Positions 27,596 through 36,458 are shown, counted from the first letter of the stretch. The stretch is 64,000 nt of DNA from Cytophagales bacterium (GCA_030446715.1 JAUJMU010000001.1:161197-225196); one strand, 5' to 3'. Numbers and translations: made by a program. Notes: a model not told the origin generated them from the letters alone.

Positions 27596-30500
27596 ATGCC
27601 TGTTTTCAGCCACTTGCACTGCCACACGCAATTTTCCCTGCTCGACGGGGCCGCCAAAATCACCAGCATGATGAAAAAGGCCCAGGCCGACGGCATGCCC
27701 GCCGTGGCCCTCACCGACCACGGGAATATGTTCGGGGCGTTTAAGTTCGTGGCCGAAGCCAACAAGTACAACGTGAAGCCCATCGTGGGCTGCGAGTTTT
27801 ACCTTGTGAACGACCGGCACAAGAAGTCGTTCAGCAAGGAGGAAAAGGACAAACGCTTCCATCAGCTGCTGCTCGCCAGGGACCAGGACGGTTATAAGAA
27901 CCTTGCCAAACTCTGCTCTCTGGGCTACATGGAAGGCCTGTACAGCAAGTGGCCCCGCATTGATAAGGAACTGGTGCTGAAATACCATAAAGGCCTGATT
28001 GCCACCACCTGCTGCATTGGGGCCGAAGTGCCGCAGGCCATCCTGCACGAAGGGGAAGCCGAGGCCGAGAAACGCTTCCGGTGGTGGCTCGACCTGTTCG
28101 GGGAAGACTACTACGTGGAACTGCAGCGCCACGGCATGGGCGAACAGGAGAAGGTGAATAACGTGTTGCTCAAATTTGCGGCCAGGTACAATGTGAAGAT
28201 CATCTGCTCCAACGACTCGCACTACGTGGACCAGGACGATTACAACGCCCACGACATCCTCTTGTGCGTGAACACCGGCGAGTTGCAGAGCACCCCCGTG
28301 TGGAAGGGCGACAGCGACGACGTACAGAAGCCCCGCGGCCACCGGTTCGGGTTCTTCAACGACCAGTTTTTCTTCAAGAAAACGGCCGAGATGGAGAAGC
28401 TTTTCCACGACCTGCCGCAGTCGCTGGACAATACCAACGAAATTGTAGACAAGATCACCCCGCCGAAACTGAAGCGGGACATTCTGCTGCCCAACTTCCC
28501 GCTGCCCGCGCCCTTTGCCACTGCCGACGACTACCTCGAACACCTCACCTGGGAAGGAGCCAAAAAACGCTACAACGGCCTGCCCCTCACGCACGCCGAT
28601 ACGTCGGGCCTTACCCTGGAGTCAGAGATTGAAGAACGGCTGGCGCACGAACTGCGCATCGTGAAGACAATGGGATTTGCCGGTTACTTCCTCATCGTGG
28701 CCGATTTCATCAACGCGGGCCGGGCCATGGGCGTAGCTGTGGGGCCGGGCCGGGGTTCGGCGGCGGGTTCGGCGGTGGCCTACTGCATCGGGATCACCAA
28801 CATTGACCCGGTTAAGTACAACCTGCTCTTCGAACGTTTCCTGAACCCCGAACGGGTGTCCATGCCCGATATTGATACGGACTTCGACGACGAAGGCCGC
28901 CAGAAGGTGATTGACTATGTGGTAGACAAATACGGCAAAAACCAGGTGGCCCAGATCATCACCTATGGCACGATGGCCGCCAAAATGGCGATCAAGGACG
29001 TGGCCCGGGTGATGGAACTGCCCCTGCCCGAATCGAATGCGCTGGCGAAGCTCGTGCCCGAAAAGCCCGGTACTACGCTGGAAATGGCCTTCCGCGAAGT
29101 ACCCGAACTGGCCGAAATCCGCCGCGGCAACGACCTGCGGGCCACGGTGCTCCGGACGGCCGAGAAGCTGGAAGGCTCGGTGCGCGGCTCGGGCATCCAC
29201 GCCGCCGGGGTGATCATTGCCCCCGGCGACCTCACCGACTACATTCCCGTGAGCACGGCCAGAGACTCGGACCTGCTCGTGACGCAGTTTGACGGCAAGG
29301 TGATCGAAGACGCGGGCATGCTCAAGATGGACTTTCTGGGCCTCAAAACCCTCACCATCATCCGCGACGCCCTGATCATGATCAGGAAAAACCACGGCGT
29401 GGACATTGACATTGACAACATTCCACTCGACGACCCCAAAACGTTCGAGCTTTACCAGCGCGGCGACACGGTAGGCACGTTCCAGTTTGAATCCGAAGGC
29501 ATGCGCATGTACCTCAAGGACCTCAAGCCGACGGGCATCGAAGACCTGATCGCCATGAACGCCCTCTACCGGCCGGGTCCGATGCAGTTTATTCCCAACT
29601 TCATCAACCGCAAGCACGGCAAGGAGCCGGTAGACTACCCGCACGAACTGCTTGAGCAGATCCTCAACTACACGTACGGCATTATGGTGTACCAGGAACA
29701 GATCATGCAGACAGCGCAGATTCTGGCGGGCTACAGCCTCGGCGGCGCCGATTTGCTGCGCCGCGCCATGGGTAAGAAGGACAAGGAGAAGATGGCGAAG
29801 GAGCGGGTCAAGTTCGTGGACGGGGCCAGAAAACTTCACAACATCCCGGAGAAAAAGGCCAGCGAAGTATTTGACGTGATGGAGAAGTTCGCCGAGTACG
29901 GCTTCAACCGTTCGCACTCGGCGGCCTACTCGGTGGTGGCCTACCAGACGGGCTACCTGAAGGCCAACTACCCCGCCGAATACATGGCGTCAGTGCTGAC
30001 CCACTCAATGGGCACCATCGAGAAGATCACCTTCTTCATGGACGAATGCAAGCGGCAGAACATTCCGGTACTTGGTCCGGACGTGAACGAATCAGCCACG
30101 GCCTTTGCAGTGAACAAGAATGGCCAGATCCGCTTCGGCATGGGCGCCGTAAAGGGTGCCGGTGAAGCGGCGGTAGACGCCCTGATTTCAGAACGGACGG
30201 CCAATGGTCCTTTTAAAGACGTATTTGACCTCGCCAGGCGGGTGAACCTCCGGACGGTCAACAAGAAAACCTTTGAAAGCCTCGCCTACGCCGGGGCGTT
30301 TGACAGCTTCCCGGGCATTCACCGGGCCCAGTTCTTCCACGACGAGGGCGGTACGCTGATCGAAAAGATCATCAGGTACGGCAACACCGTGCAGTCGGAG
30401 CAGGGCAAGGTGCAAGTGTCGCTGTTCGGCAGCGGCGACGGGGGCAGTCTGCCGCCGCCCCGTATCCCCAACTGCGAGCCGTGGGGCGAGATAGACAAGC

Positions 30501-31123
30501 TGAAAAACGAAAAAGAGGTGGTGGGCTTTTACATTTCCGGCCACCCGCTGGACCAGTTCAAGATCGAAATTCAGACTTTCTGCTCCGACACCATCGACAA
30601 GATTGACAACTACCGCGGCAAGGATATGTGCGTGGCCGGCATCGTGACCAAGAACGTGGTGCGGCAGGCCAAAAACGGCAATCCGTTCGTGTTGTTCACG
30701 GTGGAAGATTACACCGGTCCGCTGGACATGGCGCTGTTCGGGGAAGACTACGTGAACCTCTCCAAGTACCTCACCGTGGGGCAGTTTGTGTACATCAAGG
30801 GCAAGGTGCAGCTCCGCTACGGCACCAACGACCAGTGGGAACTCAAGCCCGTGCAGGTGCAACTGCTGGCCGAACTGCGCAAGAAGATGGCGAAGGGTTT
30901 GATGATTAATGTTGACCTGGCGAAAATAAACCAGACGATCATATCCCGCTTCATGGCTGCCGCCCAGTCGCAGCCAGGAGATTGCTACGTAAAAATGATG
31001 CTCTTCGACCGGGAGGAAAACATGCACGTGGAGGCATCGGCCCGGAAAATCCGGATATACCCCTCCAACGAGTTGCTGGCGCAGTTGGATGAGATGGAGC
31101 TGAAGTATAAGCTGATCTGGTAG
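27596..31123 (+). CDS. dnaE: DNA polymerase III alpha subunit
   Basis: Catalytic subunit of the chromosomal replicase, 1175 residues, a normal length for DnaE1 in this phylum. The N-terminal PHP domain shows HLHCH (residues 6-10) and further metal-type histidines (TDHGNMFG, SNDSHYVD). The polymerase core has GPGRGSAAGSAVAYC and the catalytic aspartates in PDIDTDFDDEGR near residue 425. A helix-hairpin-helix region and an OB domain (VAGIVTKNVVRQAKNGNPF, then VEDYTGPLDMALFG) follow. No separate proofreading domain is present. It is a single-gene unit: the next features are a palindromic repeat and AT-rich accessory genes. No intein or frameshift was seen. Confidence 0.96.
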   Translation: MPVFSHLHCHTQFSLLDGAAKITSMMKKAQADGMPAVALTDHGNMFGAFKFVAEANKYNVKPIVGCEFYLVNDRHKKSFSKEEKDKRFHQLLLARDQDGYKNLAKLCSLGYMEGLYSKWPRIDKELVLKYHKGLIATTCCIGAEVPQAILHEGEAEAEKRFRWWLDLFGEDYYVELQRHGMGEQEKVNNVLLKFAARYNVKIICSNDSHYVDQDDYNAHDILLCVNTGELQSTPVWKGDSDDVQKPRGHRFGFFNDQFFFKKTAEMEKLFHDLPQSLDNTNEIVDKITPPKLKRDILLPNFPLPAPFATADDYLEHLTWEGAKKRYNGLPLTHADTSGLTLESEIEERLAHELRIVKTMGFAGYFLIVADFINAGRAMGVAVGPGRGSAAGSAVAYCIGITNIDPVKYNLLFERFLNPERVSMPDIDTDFDDEGRQKVIDYVVDKYGKNQVAQIITYGTMAAKMAIKDVARVMELPLPESNALAKLVPEKPGTTLEMAFREVPELAEIRRGNDLRATVLRTAEKLEGSVRGSGIHAAGVIIAPGDLTDYIPVSTARDSDLLVTQFDGKVIEDAGMLKMDFLGLKTLTIIRDALIMIRKNHGVDIDIDNIPLDDPKTFELYQRGDTVGTFQFESEGMRMYLKDLKPTGIEDLIAMNALYRPGPMQFIPNFINRKHGKEPVDYPHELLEQILNYTYGIMVYQEQIMQTAQILAGYSLGGADLLRRAMGKKDKEKMAKERVKFVDGARKLHNIPEKKASEVFDVMEKFAEYGFNRSHSAAYSVVAYQTGYLKANYPAEYMASVLTHSMGTIEKITFFMDECKRQNIPVLGPDVNESATAFAVNKNGQIRFGMGAVKGAGEAAVDALISERTANGPFKDVFDLARRVNLRTVNKKTFESLAYAGAFDSFPGIHRAQFFHDEGGTLIEKIIRYGNTVQSEQGKVQVSLFGSGDGGSLPPPRIPNCEPWGEIDKLKNEKEVVGFYISGHPLDQFKIEIQTFCSDTIDKIDNYRGKDMCVAGIVTKNVVRQAKNGNPFVLFTVEDYTGPLDMALFGEDYVNLSKYLTVGQFVYIKGKVQLRYGTNDQWELKPVQVQLLAELRKKMAKGLMINVDLAKINQTIISRFMAAAQSQPGDCYVKMMLFDREENMHVEASARKIRIYPSNELLAQLDEMELKYKLIW

Positions 31124-31163
31124 GGGGAGGGTTGGTTGTTAGTGGGCGTGCCGGTGAGTCAAG

Positions 31164-31201
31164 TTCCGCCGTTGTTGGTGAAAACACCAACAACGGCGGA
31201 A
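31164..31201. repeat. REP-like palindrome family B, copy 1
   Basis: A perfect 17-bp stem with an AAAA loop, built on GTTGTTGGTG / CACCAACAAC and extended by CCGCC/GGCGG. It lies 40 bases after the dnaE stop and marks the left edge of the accessory region. It may also act as a transcript end. Confidence 0.85.
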
Positions 31202-31250
31202 AAGTTTTAATCGCTACTGCTTTTTTATTTAACATCATTTCTACGTAAAA

Positions 31251-32485
31251 ATGGGATCTGGTATTCAAGAGCCTACAATTGAACAAAAGCAAATTGCATT
31301 TAGAATTATTCAGGAAGAGTTAAACAAAACAGAGTATAAGCGCTTGGTAGGGAAAATACCTAATGATAATAGGAACTTAATGATTAAGGATAATTCCATA
31401 AGCTTTGCTAAACCTAAAAATGGTAAAACTGAGAGATCGTTTAATTGGTTGGATGTGATTTATAACCGAATTGCGACCAATCGAATTGGAGATATAGGTG
31501 AATTTTTCCATTTTAAAAGCTTTGAAAGGGCCTTGCAATTGATTACACAACAGTCTTTGCTCTTATTTTCCCTAGATTCACAATCTGAGAATGATTATGC
31601 CGAACTTTCCGAATGGGTGCGTTTCAAAATTACGCGGCCAAAAATCGAGGCCGAATATCCTTCGGGAAAGTGTGGTGGAACATGCCGAAAGGGCACGTAT
31701 ACTACCCAGTTTAAGGTCCGATTTTACCGCAATCACGGTTGAGATTCCTCAGCGGCCAAATAATATTCTTGCACTATTTCAAGGTGCGTAATTTTGAATC
31801 ACACCCTTCCGAATACTATTACAAATATTCTCGTTCAGATCACTTTCATTTTAATAGTTCCACTATCAGAGATTACAGAGAAAACACCTTTGTTTTCTGT
31901 TTTACTAAAAGCTTTCGAAGTGAGAGATTTTGGAGGGAGTATGCACGCAAAGATACAGGAGTAGCGATAGGCTTTAAGTTTAGTAATTTTAATAATCGAA
32001 ACTTAGTTGGTTATTACTATCAGCTTAGAGATGTCTTCTATGATAACGGATATGCATTGGATTTTATTAACGAAATAAGAGCTAAGATTTCCAGAGTTTG
32101 TAAGGTTGACGTTGACTTGGAACCTTATAAATGCATTTGGTTTCCTTATTTCTATAAGAGAGAGAAATACTCTTGGGAAGATGAAACGAGATTAGCTGTT
32201 TATGCTGGTAATTATGTGAGAGGTGCGCTTTCAGACCTTATTCACGGTGGTATGCATACAAATGAAAAAGAATATAAGAAAGTTTTTGACGGTTTAAAGA
32301 AGATACCCAAGTATAAAGTAGGTTCTTTAGATTCAGGTAATAAGTATATTTCTCTGCCATTTGAAAATTATTTTTTCAATATTGAAGTAAAGGAAATTGT
32401 GTGTGGGCGCAAAGTGTCAAAAACTCAAATAGGGATGCTTAAAGAAGCAGCAGGTCTAAATGTTGATGTTTGGCAGCGAAGTTAA
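31251..32485 (+). pseudogene. DUF2971-like protein, interrupted
   Basis: Two open stretches fit one DUF2971-type protein. The first, from ATG 31251, runs to about SEWVRFKI at 31630 and includes FHFKSFERALQLI and LLFSLDSQSENDYAE. The second, from about 31760 to 32485, includes FVFCFTKSFRSERFWREYAR and TGVAIGFKF, the core DUF2971 pattern, and KYSWEDETRLAVY. Between them 130 bases of GC-richer text change the frame and add stops. Only TTG could start the second part. The gene is AT-rich unlike dnaE, which suggests transfer. DUF2971 proteins have no settled function; they are common near mobile elements and defence genes. Confidence 0.6.
31634..31760. other. Putative small insertion flanked by 9-bp direct repeats
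   Basis: GCGGCCAAA occurs at 31634-31642 and again at 31752-31760. The 109 bases between them are richer in G+C than the flanking gene and contain stops in the gene's frame. The arrangement looks like an insertion with a target duplication, but removing it does not by itself rejoin the two halves in frame. Confidence 0.35.
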
Positions 32486-32511
32486 AATCAAATCTTCACG
32501 ACGTTTCCCAA

Positions 32512-32536
32512 CGTTGCTGATGTTTTTACCAACAAC
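32512..32536. repeat. Degenerate family B palindrome
   Basis: CGTTGCTGATGTTTTTACCA followed by ACAAC resembles the family B palindrome with several changes. It separates the DUF2971 and Abi-C genes. Confidence 0.5.
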
Positions 32537-32642
32537 TTTTTTGCGACTTATGCCATATAGCGTTTTCTCCCCTATTTGGCAGTGATGCTGTTTTTAGCTA
32601 ATACAGAATGCTATAGAGGTTCAGTAAATAACTATCAGATAT

Positions 32643-33476
32643 ATGTCGGATTTAACAGGTATTGAAAAACTTAAGCTAGAAGATTTATTGAGAATGGAGA
32701 ATGGCTATATTCTGGACTTTTCTAATCGGTCTCTAACAGAGTTCGTTCTTAGGAGTACTCATATTGATATTTCTGATGAAAAGTATAATTATGACAGCGG
32801 CTCCAAAGCTAACAGGCTTCGAGCTTTTTGGAATAAAGAATCAAATTATGCAGTTGCCACCTTGATTTTCGATATGTTGCTATATTGGAGAGAACAGAAG
32901 AAAAGGGGCTATAGTGATATTACTCCGGAGGAAGAAGGCCTTTACGGTGCTTGCCTGAAAATTTCAGAAAGATTAAAACAAAACACTCCAGTAGAACATC
33001 TGAACGCAATTCAGGCGAACAATGATGATAAAGATTTTTACCTTCTTGCTAAATTGATAAGAGAAGAGATTGAAAAAAACCAACCGGAAGCTGCACTCGA
33101 CCGGCTTCACACTTTTGCCGTAAAATACATCCGGGAACTATGTAGAAAACGCAATCTTGAGTTTGACCGAGAAGAGCCACTACACAGCATCTTTGGGAAA
33201 TATGTGAAGTATCTTGTGGCGCAAAACTTAATTCAAACACAAATGACAGAAAGAATTTTAAAGTCCTATATTCAGTTGCTAGATAATTTCAATTATGTCC
33301 GTAACAATCAGAGCTTTGCTCACGACAATCCAATCCTTAATTATCACGAAAGCATTTTAATTTTTAATAATTTATCCAGTTTGATAAAATTTATTGAAAC
33401 AGTTGAACACCATATTATTAGTCGCCAGCAAGAAACAGCCGTTGACTTGGAATCTCTACACTTTTTACCCCGCTAG
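32643..33476 (+). CDS. Abortive-infection family protein (Abi-C domain)
   Basis: A 277-residue AT-rich gene. The N-terminal part (IEKLKLEDLLRMENGYILDF, then FWNKESNYAVATLIFDMLLYW) is a region found with abortive-infection proteins of the AbiJ type. The C-terminal part, from about residue 155 (LDRLHTFAVKYIRELCRKR) through SIFGKYVKYL, and the close YVRNNQSFAHDNPIL, is the Abi-C domain. RNNxSFAHDNP is its most telling motif. Such proteins are thought to block phage growth by harming the infected cell; the mechanism is not known. It stands 157 bases after the DUF2971 gene, with a degraded palindrome between, and is followed by a repeat. Intact and probably a single-gene defence unit. Confidence 0.8.
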   Translation: MSDLTGIEKLKLEDLLRMENGYILDFSNRSLTEFVLRSTHIDISDEKYNYDSGSKANRLRAFWNKESNYAVATLIFDMLLYWREQKKRGYSDITPEEEGLYGACLKISERLKQNTPVEHLNAIQANNDDKDFYLLAKLIREEIEKNQPEAALDRLHTFAVKYIRELCRKRNLEFDREEPLHSIFGKYVKYLVAQNLIQTQMTERILKSYIQLLDNFNYVRNNQSFAHDNPILNYHESILIFNNLSSLIKFIETVEHHIISRQQETAVDLESLHFLPR

Positions 33477-33501
33477 CGCAGGTATCCACCTTTGCCTTGT
33501 A

Positions 33502-33529
33502 CGCCGTTGTTGGTGTTTTCACCAACAAC
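33502..33529. repeat. REP-like palindrome family B, left border of RAYT copy 1
   Basis: CGCC followed by GTTGTTGGTG, a TTTT loop and CACCAACAAC. It lies 54 bases before the remaining RAYT reading frame and points opposite to the copy at 34138-34165. Confidence 0.85.
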
Positions 33530-33582
33530 TCCTAACTCCCTCACATAAAGCCAATCAGCCATCTGCATTATAAAAGATTTTT

Positions 33583-34096
33583 GAACAACGCCACGTCGCC
33601 TCTTTCAACGCTACCATTCTGGAGTGGAAACACCTGCTCAAACTGGATAAGTACAAATCTCTGGTTATTGAAAGTCTGGAGTTTCTGGTGCGGGATGAGA
33701 GAGTGTCTGTCTACGGCTTTGTAATCATGCCCAACCATTTGCACTACCCTCTGGCGCATGAAAGAACCGCACCTGCGTGAGCATGTACAACGCGACTTTC
33801 TCAAGTTTACCGCCCGGCAAATCATATTTGACCTGGAGAAAAACCACCCGCAGGTGCTGGAGAAGTTTTACGTCGGTGCCCGCGACCGCAAGTACCAGAT
33901 CTGGGAACGGAACCCGTTGTCCATCTATTGCTATACTCCCGCCGTGCTCTTGCAGAAGCTGCACTATATTCACCACAACCCCGTACAGGACAAGTGGCAA
34001 CTGGTCAGGCTTCCGGAAGAATACGCCTTCTCCTCTGCCCGTTTCTACGCTGGTCACCCCGACTCTTTCGGCTTTCTAACGCACCTTCAGGATTAA
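33583..34096 (+). pseudogene. REP-associated tyrosine transposase (RAYT/Y1), copy 1, inactive
   Basis: IS200-like single-strand transposase relative. The first frame reads EQRHVASFNATILEWKHLL to VYGFVIMPNHLH; the PNHLH carries the HxH metal site. An extra base near 33741 then shifts the frame to LWRMKEPHLREHV, and the rest runs to a stop at 34096, passing KLHYIHHNPVQ, whose Tyr is the expected nucleophile, and the typical ending YAFSSARFYAGHPDSFGFL. No start codon is in frame: TAA lies just upstream. So it lacks a start and is frameshifted. Family B palindromes border it in opposite orientations at 33502 and 34138, the usual RAYT arrangement. Confidence 0.8.
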
Positions 34097-34137
34097 CTGA
34101 ACCGGCGTTCCTATGCGCTTTGCAGGCACATGGCAGA

Positions 34138-34165
34138 GTTGTTGGTGAAAACACCAACAACGGCG
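34138..34165. repeat. REP-like palindrome family B, right border of RAYT copy 1
   Basis: GTTGTTGGTG, AAAA loop, CACCAACAAC, then GGCG: the exact reverse complement of the copy at 33502-33529. It lies 42 bases after the RAYT stop. Confidence 0.85.
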
Positions 34166-34193
34166 TAAAATCTTTTTGCCGCGTCAGGGACGA

Positions 34194-34574
34194 CTACTCA
34201 CCGGCAACCGGCAAGAAACTTTTTCTCCGGAAGATGTGGTATATACACCCCTCCTGACCCACGGCATAGGTGGTTTCGTGAATCCAGCCGTTTTTGAACA
34301 GGAAATTAAAGATATCTATTTCACTGCCAAACAAACGGTCATTGCCCAGTTTGTCCTTGACCCGGTGCTGCCGGAGGGTGCCCGGGCGGATCACTTGTCC
34401 GTAATCAATTACAGCAGATACTTCACCCCGCGTAAAAAGTCGTAGGTCTATAATTAATTCAATGTATTGCAGGTCCGGTTTCTGATTGATATCCTCATTG
34501 TTGATAAAGATCTGGGCGGGTAGCATGAGGGGCAGGCAAGCCATCACCAGAGAAAGCCATAGACGATTTTTCAT
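34194..34574 (-). CDS. Small secreted hypothetical protein
   Basis: A 126-residue protein with a signal peptide (MKNRLWLSLVMACLPLMLPA). The mature part has LFTRGEVSAVIDYGQ and ends with YAVGQEGCIYHIFRRK plus eight more residues. No family is recognised by name, but the pattern looks like a conserved Cytophagales secreted protein and the frame ends near its natural end. It is encoded towards the RAYT copy, and its 3' end lies 28 bases from the family B palindrome at 34138-34165. Confidence 0.6.
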   Translation of the reverse strand: MKNRLWLSLVMACLPLMLPAQIFINNEDINQKPDLQYIELIIDLRLFTRGEVSAVIDYGQVIRPGTLRQHRVKDKLGNDRLFGSEIDIFNFLFKNGWIHETTYAVGQEGCIYHIFRRKSFLPVAGE

Positions 34575-34640
34575 AGCCGAAATGATAACAGGTGTACCCG
34601 ATCAGCCACATTATCCATGCCAAAAATCCGGAAGTATTTC

Positions 34641-34670
34641 GATAGCGCGAAGTTCAGCTTCATGCTTTTC
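34641..34670. repeat. Hairpin repeat family A, diverged copy
   Basis: GATAGCGCGAAGTTCAGCTT followed by CATGCTTTTC matches the family A left arm with two or three changes. Confidence 0.6.
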
Positions 34671-34803
34671 ACACCTATAGTGGGAGCCAGAAAGCTTGTA
34701 TCGGCCGGAGATCTCTGCTGCTACCCTATTTTCCGCCTCCCTTTCTTCCCGCTTCCGGGAAGACAATGCGGAAGGAGCGGAAATTGTCCGTGACCTGAAA
34801 TCC

Positions 34804-34958
34804 GCCGGTGCCGGCATCCGCCAGTGCCTTTTTTTCCGAAGCGTCTGCTTCTTTTTCTTCTGCCGAATATCCACAAATATCATCCTGACATCCATTGCGG
34901 GTACAGGCAAGCGGGACGCTTGCAGGAAGGAAGGCACAGGCGGACGCCCGCGCCAGCG
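34804..34958. repeat. MITE-like repeat family C, copy 1
   Basis: Imperfect terminal arms (around 34804-34828 and 34933-34958, the latter GGCACAGGCGGACGCCCGCG plus CCAG) enclose inner arms AAGCGTCTGCTT (34839) and AAGCGGGACGCTT (34910). Same layout as the best copy at 62596-62735. Confidence 0.7.
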
Positions 34959-35082
34959 GAATGCCTCCCCATCTGCAAACCGCCTGCCTCTCCTGCTGGC
35001 CCTCTCTTTTTGCCCATGGACCCAAAACCTTTACCTTTAAGTCAGATAAGACCCGTTTTCGTTCAACAATTCTCCCACGGCC

Positions 35083-35307
35083 ATGAACTACCAGCAAATT
35101 ATTACTATAGAACCGGGTAAACGCGGCGGCAAGCCCTGTATCCGCGGCATGCGGATCACGGTATACGACGTACTGGAGTACCTTGCTTCCGGCATGACGC
35201 AGGAGGAGATGCTGGCCGATTTTCCTTACCTGACCCGGGAAGACATTCTGGCCTGCCTGAGTTATGCAGCTGACCGGGAGAAGCGGTTAATGGTCGTAGA
35301 AGCATGA
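35083..35307 (+). CDS. DUF433 antitoxin
   Basis: A 74-residue protein with the DUF433 winged-helix pattern: PGKRGGKPCIRGMRITVYDV, then LEYLASGMTQEEMLADFPYL and an EDILACLSYAADRE ending. It is expected to bind its partner toxin and the operon promoter. Its stop overlaps the start of the next gene (ATGA at 35304-35307), the usual arrangement for this pair. It sits between the two RAYT copies. Confidence 0.88.
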   Translation: MNYQQIITIEPGKRGGKPCIRGMRITVYDVLEYLASGMTQEEMLADFPYLTREDILACLSYAADREKRLMVVEA

Positions 35308-35636
35308 AGCTGCTCTTTGATCAGAACTTATCTCCCCGATTGGTTACGTCATTGACTGACCTTTACCCCGGCTCCAGTCACGTCCATTTGCTCCAAATGG
35401 ATCAGGTACCGGACCGGGAAGTATGGGAGTATGCGCGGCAGGAGGGCTTTCTGATCGTGACCAAAGATGCTGACTTCAGTGATCTGTGTATGCTCCTTGG
35501 CTTCCCACCCAAAATCATCTGGATACGCCGCGGAAACTGTAGCACGCAGGCAATGGAAGTCATCCTCCGCAACCATTTTGGGGATATCACGATGCTGTCC
35601 GAAGATGAATACCGAGGAGTACTAACACTTTTCTGA
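35304..35636 (+). CDS. DUF5615 PIN-like toxin
   Basis: A 110-residue PIN-like protein of the DUF5615 (Mut7-C-like) family. The conserved acidic residues appear in LLFDQNLSPRLV (Asp at 5), in DREVWEYARQEG and in LIVTKDADFSDL, consistent with a metal-dependent ribonuclease; IWIRRGNCST is also typical. Paired by a 4-base overlap with a DUF433 antitoxin, it forms a type II toxin-antitoxin module. A family B palindrome begins 7 bases after the stop. Toxicity is inferred from family. Confidence 0.88.
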   Translation: MKLLFDQNLSPRLVTSLTDLYPGSSHVHLLQMDQVPDREVWEYARQEGFLIVTKDADFSDLCMLLGFPPKIIWIRRGNCSTQAMEVILRNHFGDITMLSEDEYRGVLTLF

Positions 35637-35642
35637 TTCTCA

Positions 35643-35670
35643 CGCCGTTGTTGGTGTTTTCACCAACAAC
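35643..35670. repeat. REP-like palindrome family B, left border of RAYT copy 2
   Basis: Identical to the copy at 33502-33529 and part of a 406-bp direct duplication (33501-33906 equals 35642-36047). Confidence 0.85.
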
Positions 35671-35723
35671 TCCTAACTCCCTCACATAAAGCCAATCAGC
35701 CATCTGCATTATAAAAGATTTTT

Positions 35724-36110
35724 GAACAACGCCACGTCGCCTCTTTCAACGCTACCATTCTGGAGTGGAAACACCTGCTCAAACTGGATAAGTACAAATC
35801 TCTGGTTATTGAAAGTCTGGAGTTTCTGGTGCGGGATGAGAGAGTGTCTGTCTACGGCTTTGTAATCATGCCCAACCATTTGCACTACCCTCTGGCGCAT
35901 GAAAGAACCGCACCTGCGTGAGCATGTACAACGCGACTTTCTCAAGTTTACCGCCCGGCAAATCATATTTGACCTGGAGAAAAACCACCCGCAGGTGCTG
36001 GAGAAGTTTTACGTCGGTGCCCGCGACCGCAAGTACCAGATCTGGGAGCGAAAATCCGTTGTCAATCTATTGCTATACTCCCGCCGTGCTCTTGCAGAAG
36101 CTGCGCTATA
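35724..36110 (+). pseudogene. RAYT transposase relic, copy 2, truncated
   Basis: The first 324 bases are identical to RAYT copy 1, including the missing start and the frameshift after PNHLH. Differences begin at 36048 (ERKSVVNLLLYSRRAL in place of the original ERNPLSIYCYTPAVL frame). The homology stops near 36113, inside the segment encoding the catalytic tyrosine, where a family C repeat begins. This copy therefore cannot make an active enzyme. The shared lesions mean the copy was made after copy 1 had already decayed, or both descend from a dead parent. Confidence 0.8.
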
Positions 36111-36116
36111 TTCCCC

Positions 36117-36256
36117 CACTGGCGCAGGCATCCGCCTGTGCCTATATTTCTTCAAGCGTCCCACTTCTCCCGTACCCGTAGACCGCACGTGCATTGGGCA
36201 GGCTGCCGGCAAGCGGACGCTTGTAAAGAGAGCGGCACCGGCGGACGCCTGCGCCA
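36117..36256. repeat. MITE-like repeat family C, copy 2
   Basis: Left arm CACTGGCGCAGGCATCCGCC TGTGCC at 36117-36142, right arm GGCACCGGCGGACGCCTGCG CCA ending at 36256; inner arms AAGCGTCCCACTT and AAGCGGACGCTT. It interrupts RAYT copy 2. Confidence 0.8.
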
Positions 36257-36296
36257 TGGGCGTGCGTACTTAGACCTTTTTACCTTTCACATCGCC

Positions 36297-36458
36297 ACTG
36301 GCGCAGGCGTCCGCCGGTGCCTTCTTTTCTTAAGCGTCCCGCTTCTTTCTTCTGTCAAAAGTGCGCAAAGCTCGTCCGGACAAGCCTGACGGGTTAAAGG
36401 CAAGCGGAGGATGCCCGTGCCAGCGAAGGGGAAGCCACAGGCAAACGCTTGCGTCAGG
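36297..36458. repeat. MITE-like repeat family C, copy 3
   Basis: The left arm CACTGGCGCAGGCGTCCGCC is well kept (36297 on) with the inner arm AAGCGTCCCGCTT; the right side is degraded and appears as two partial arms at 36398-36425 and 36433-36458. It lies 40 bases after copy 2 in the same orientation. Confidence 0.7.

Noticed and set aside
28622..29917. A 431-residue open frame on the minus strand inside dnaE
   Set aside because: It is a shadow of dnaE: the composition is an antisense image of a well-conserved gene and it has no recognisable domain or start signal. The same holds for the minus-strand frames at 27581-28594 and 30188-31027.
34726..36389. Short frames with QASAC, QADAC or LAQASACA text
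   Set aside because: They are translations of family C repeat arms on either strand and recur at 38.8 and 62.6 kb, so they are not genes.
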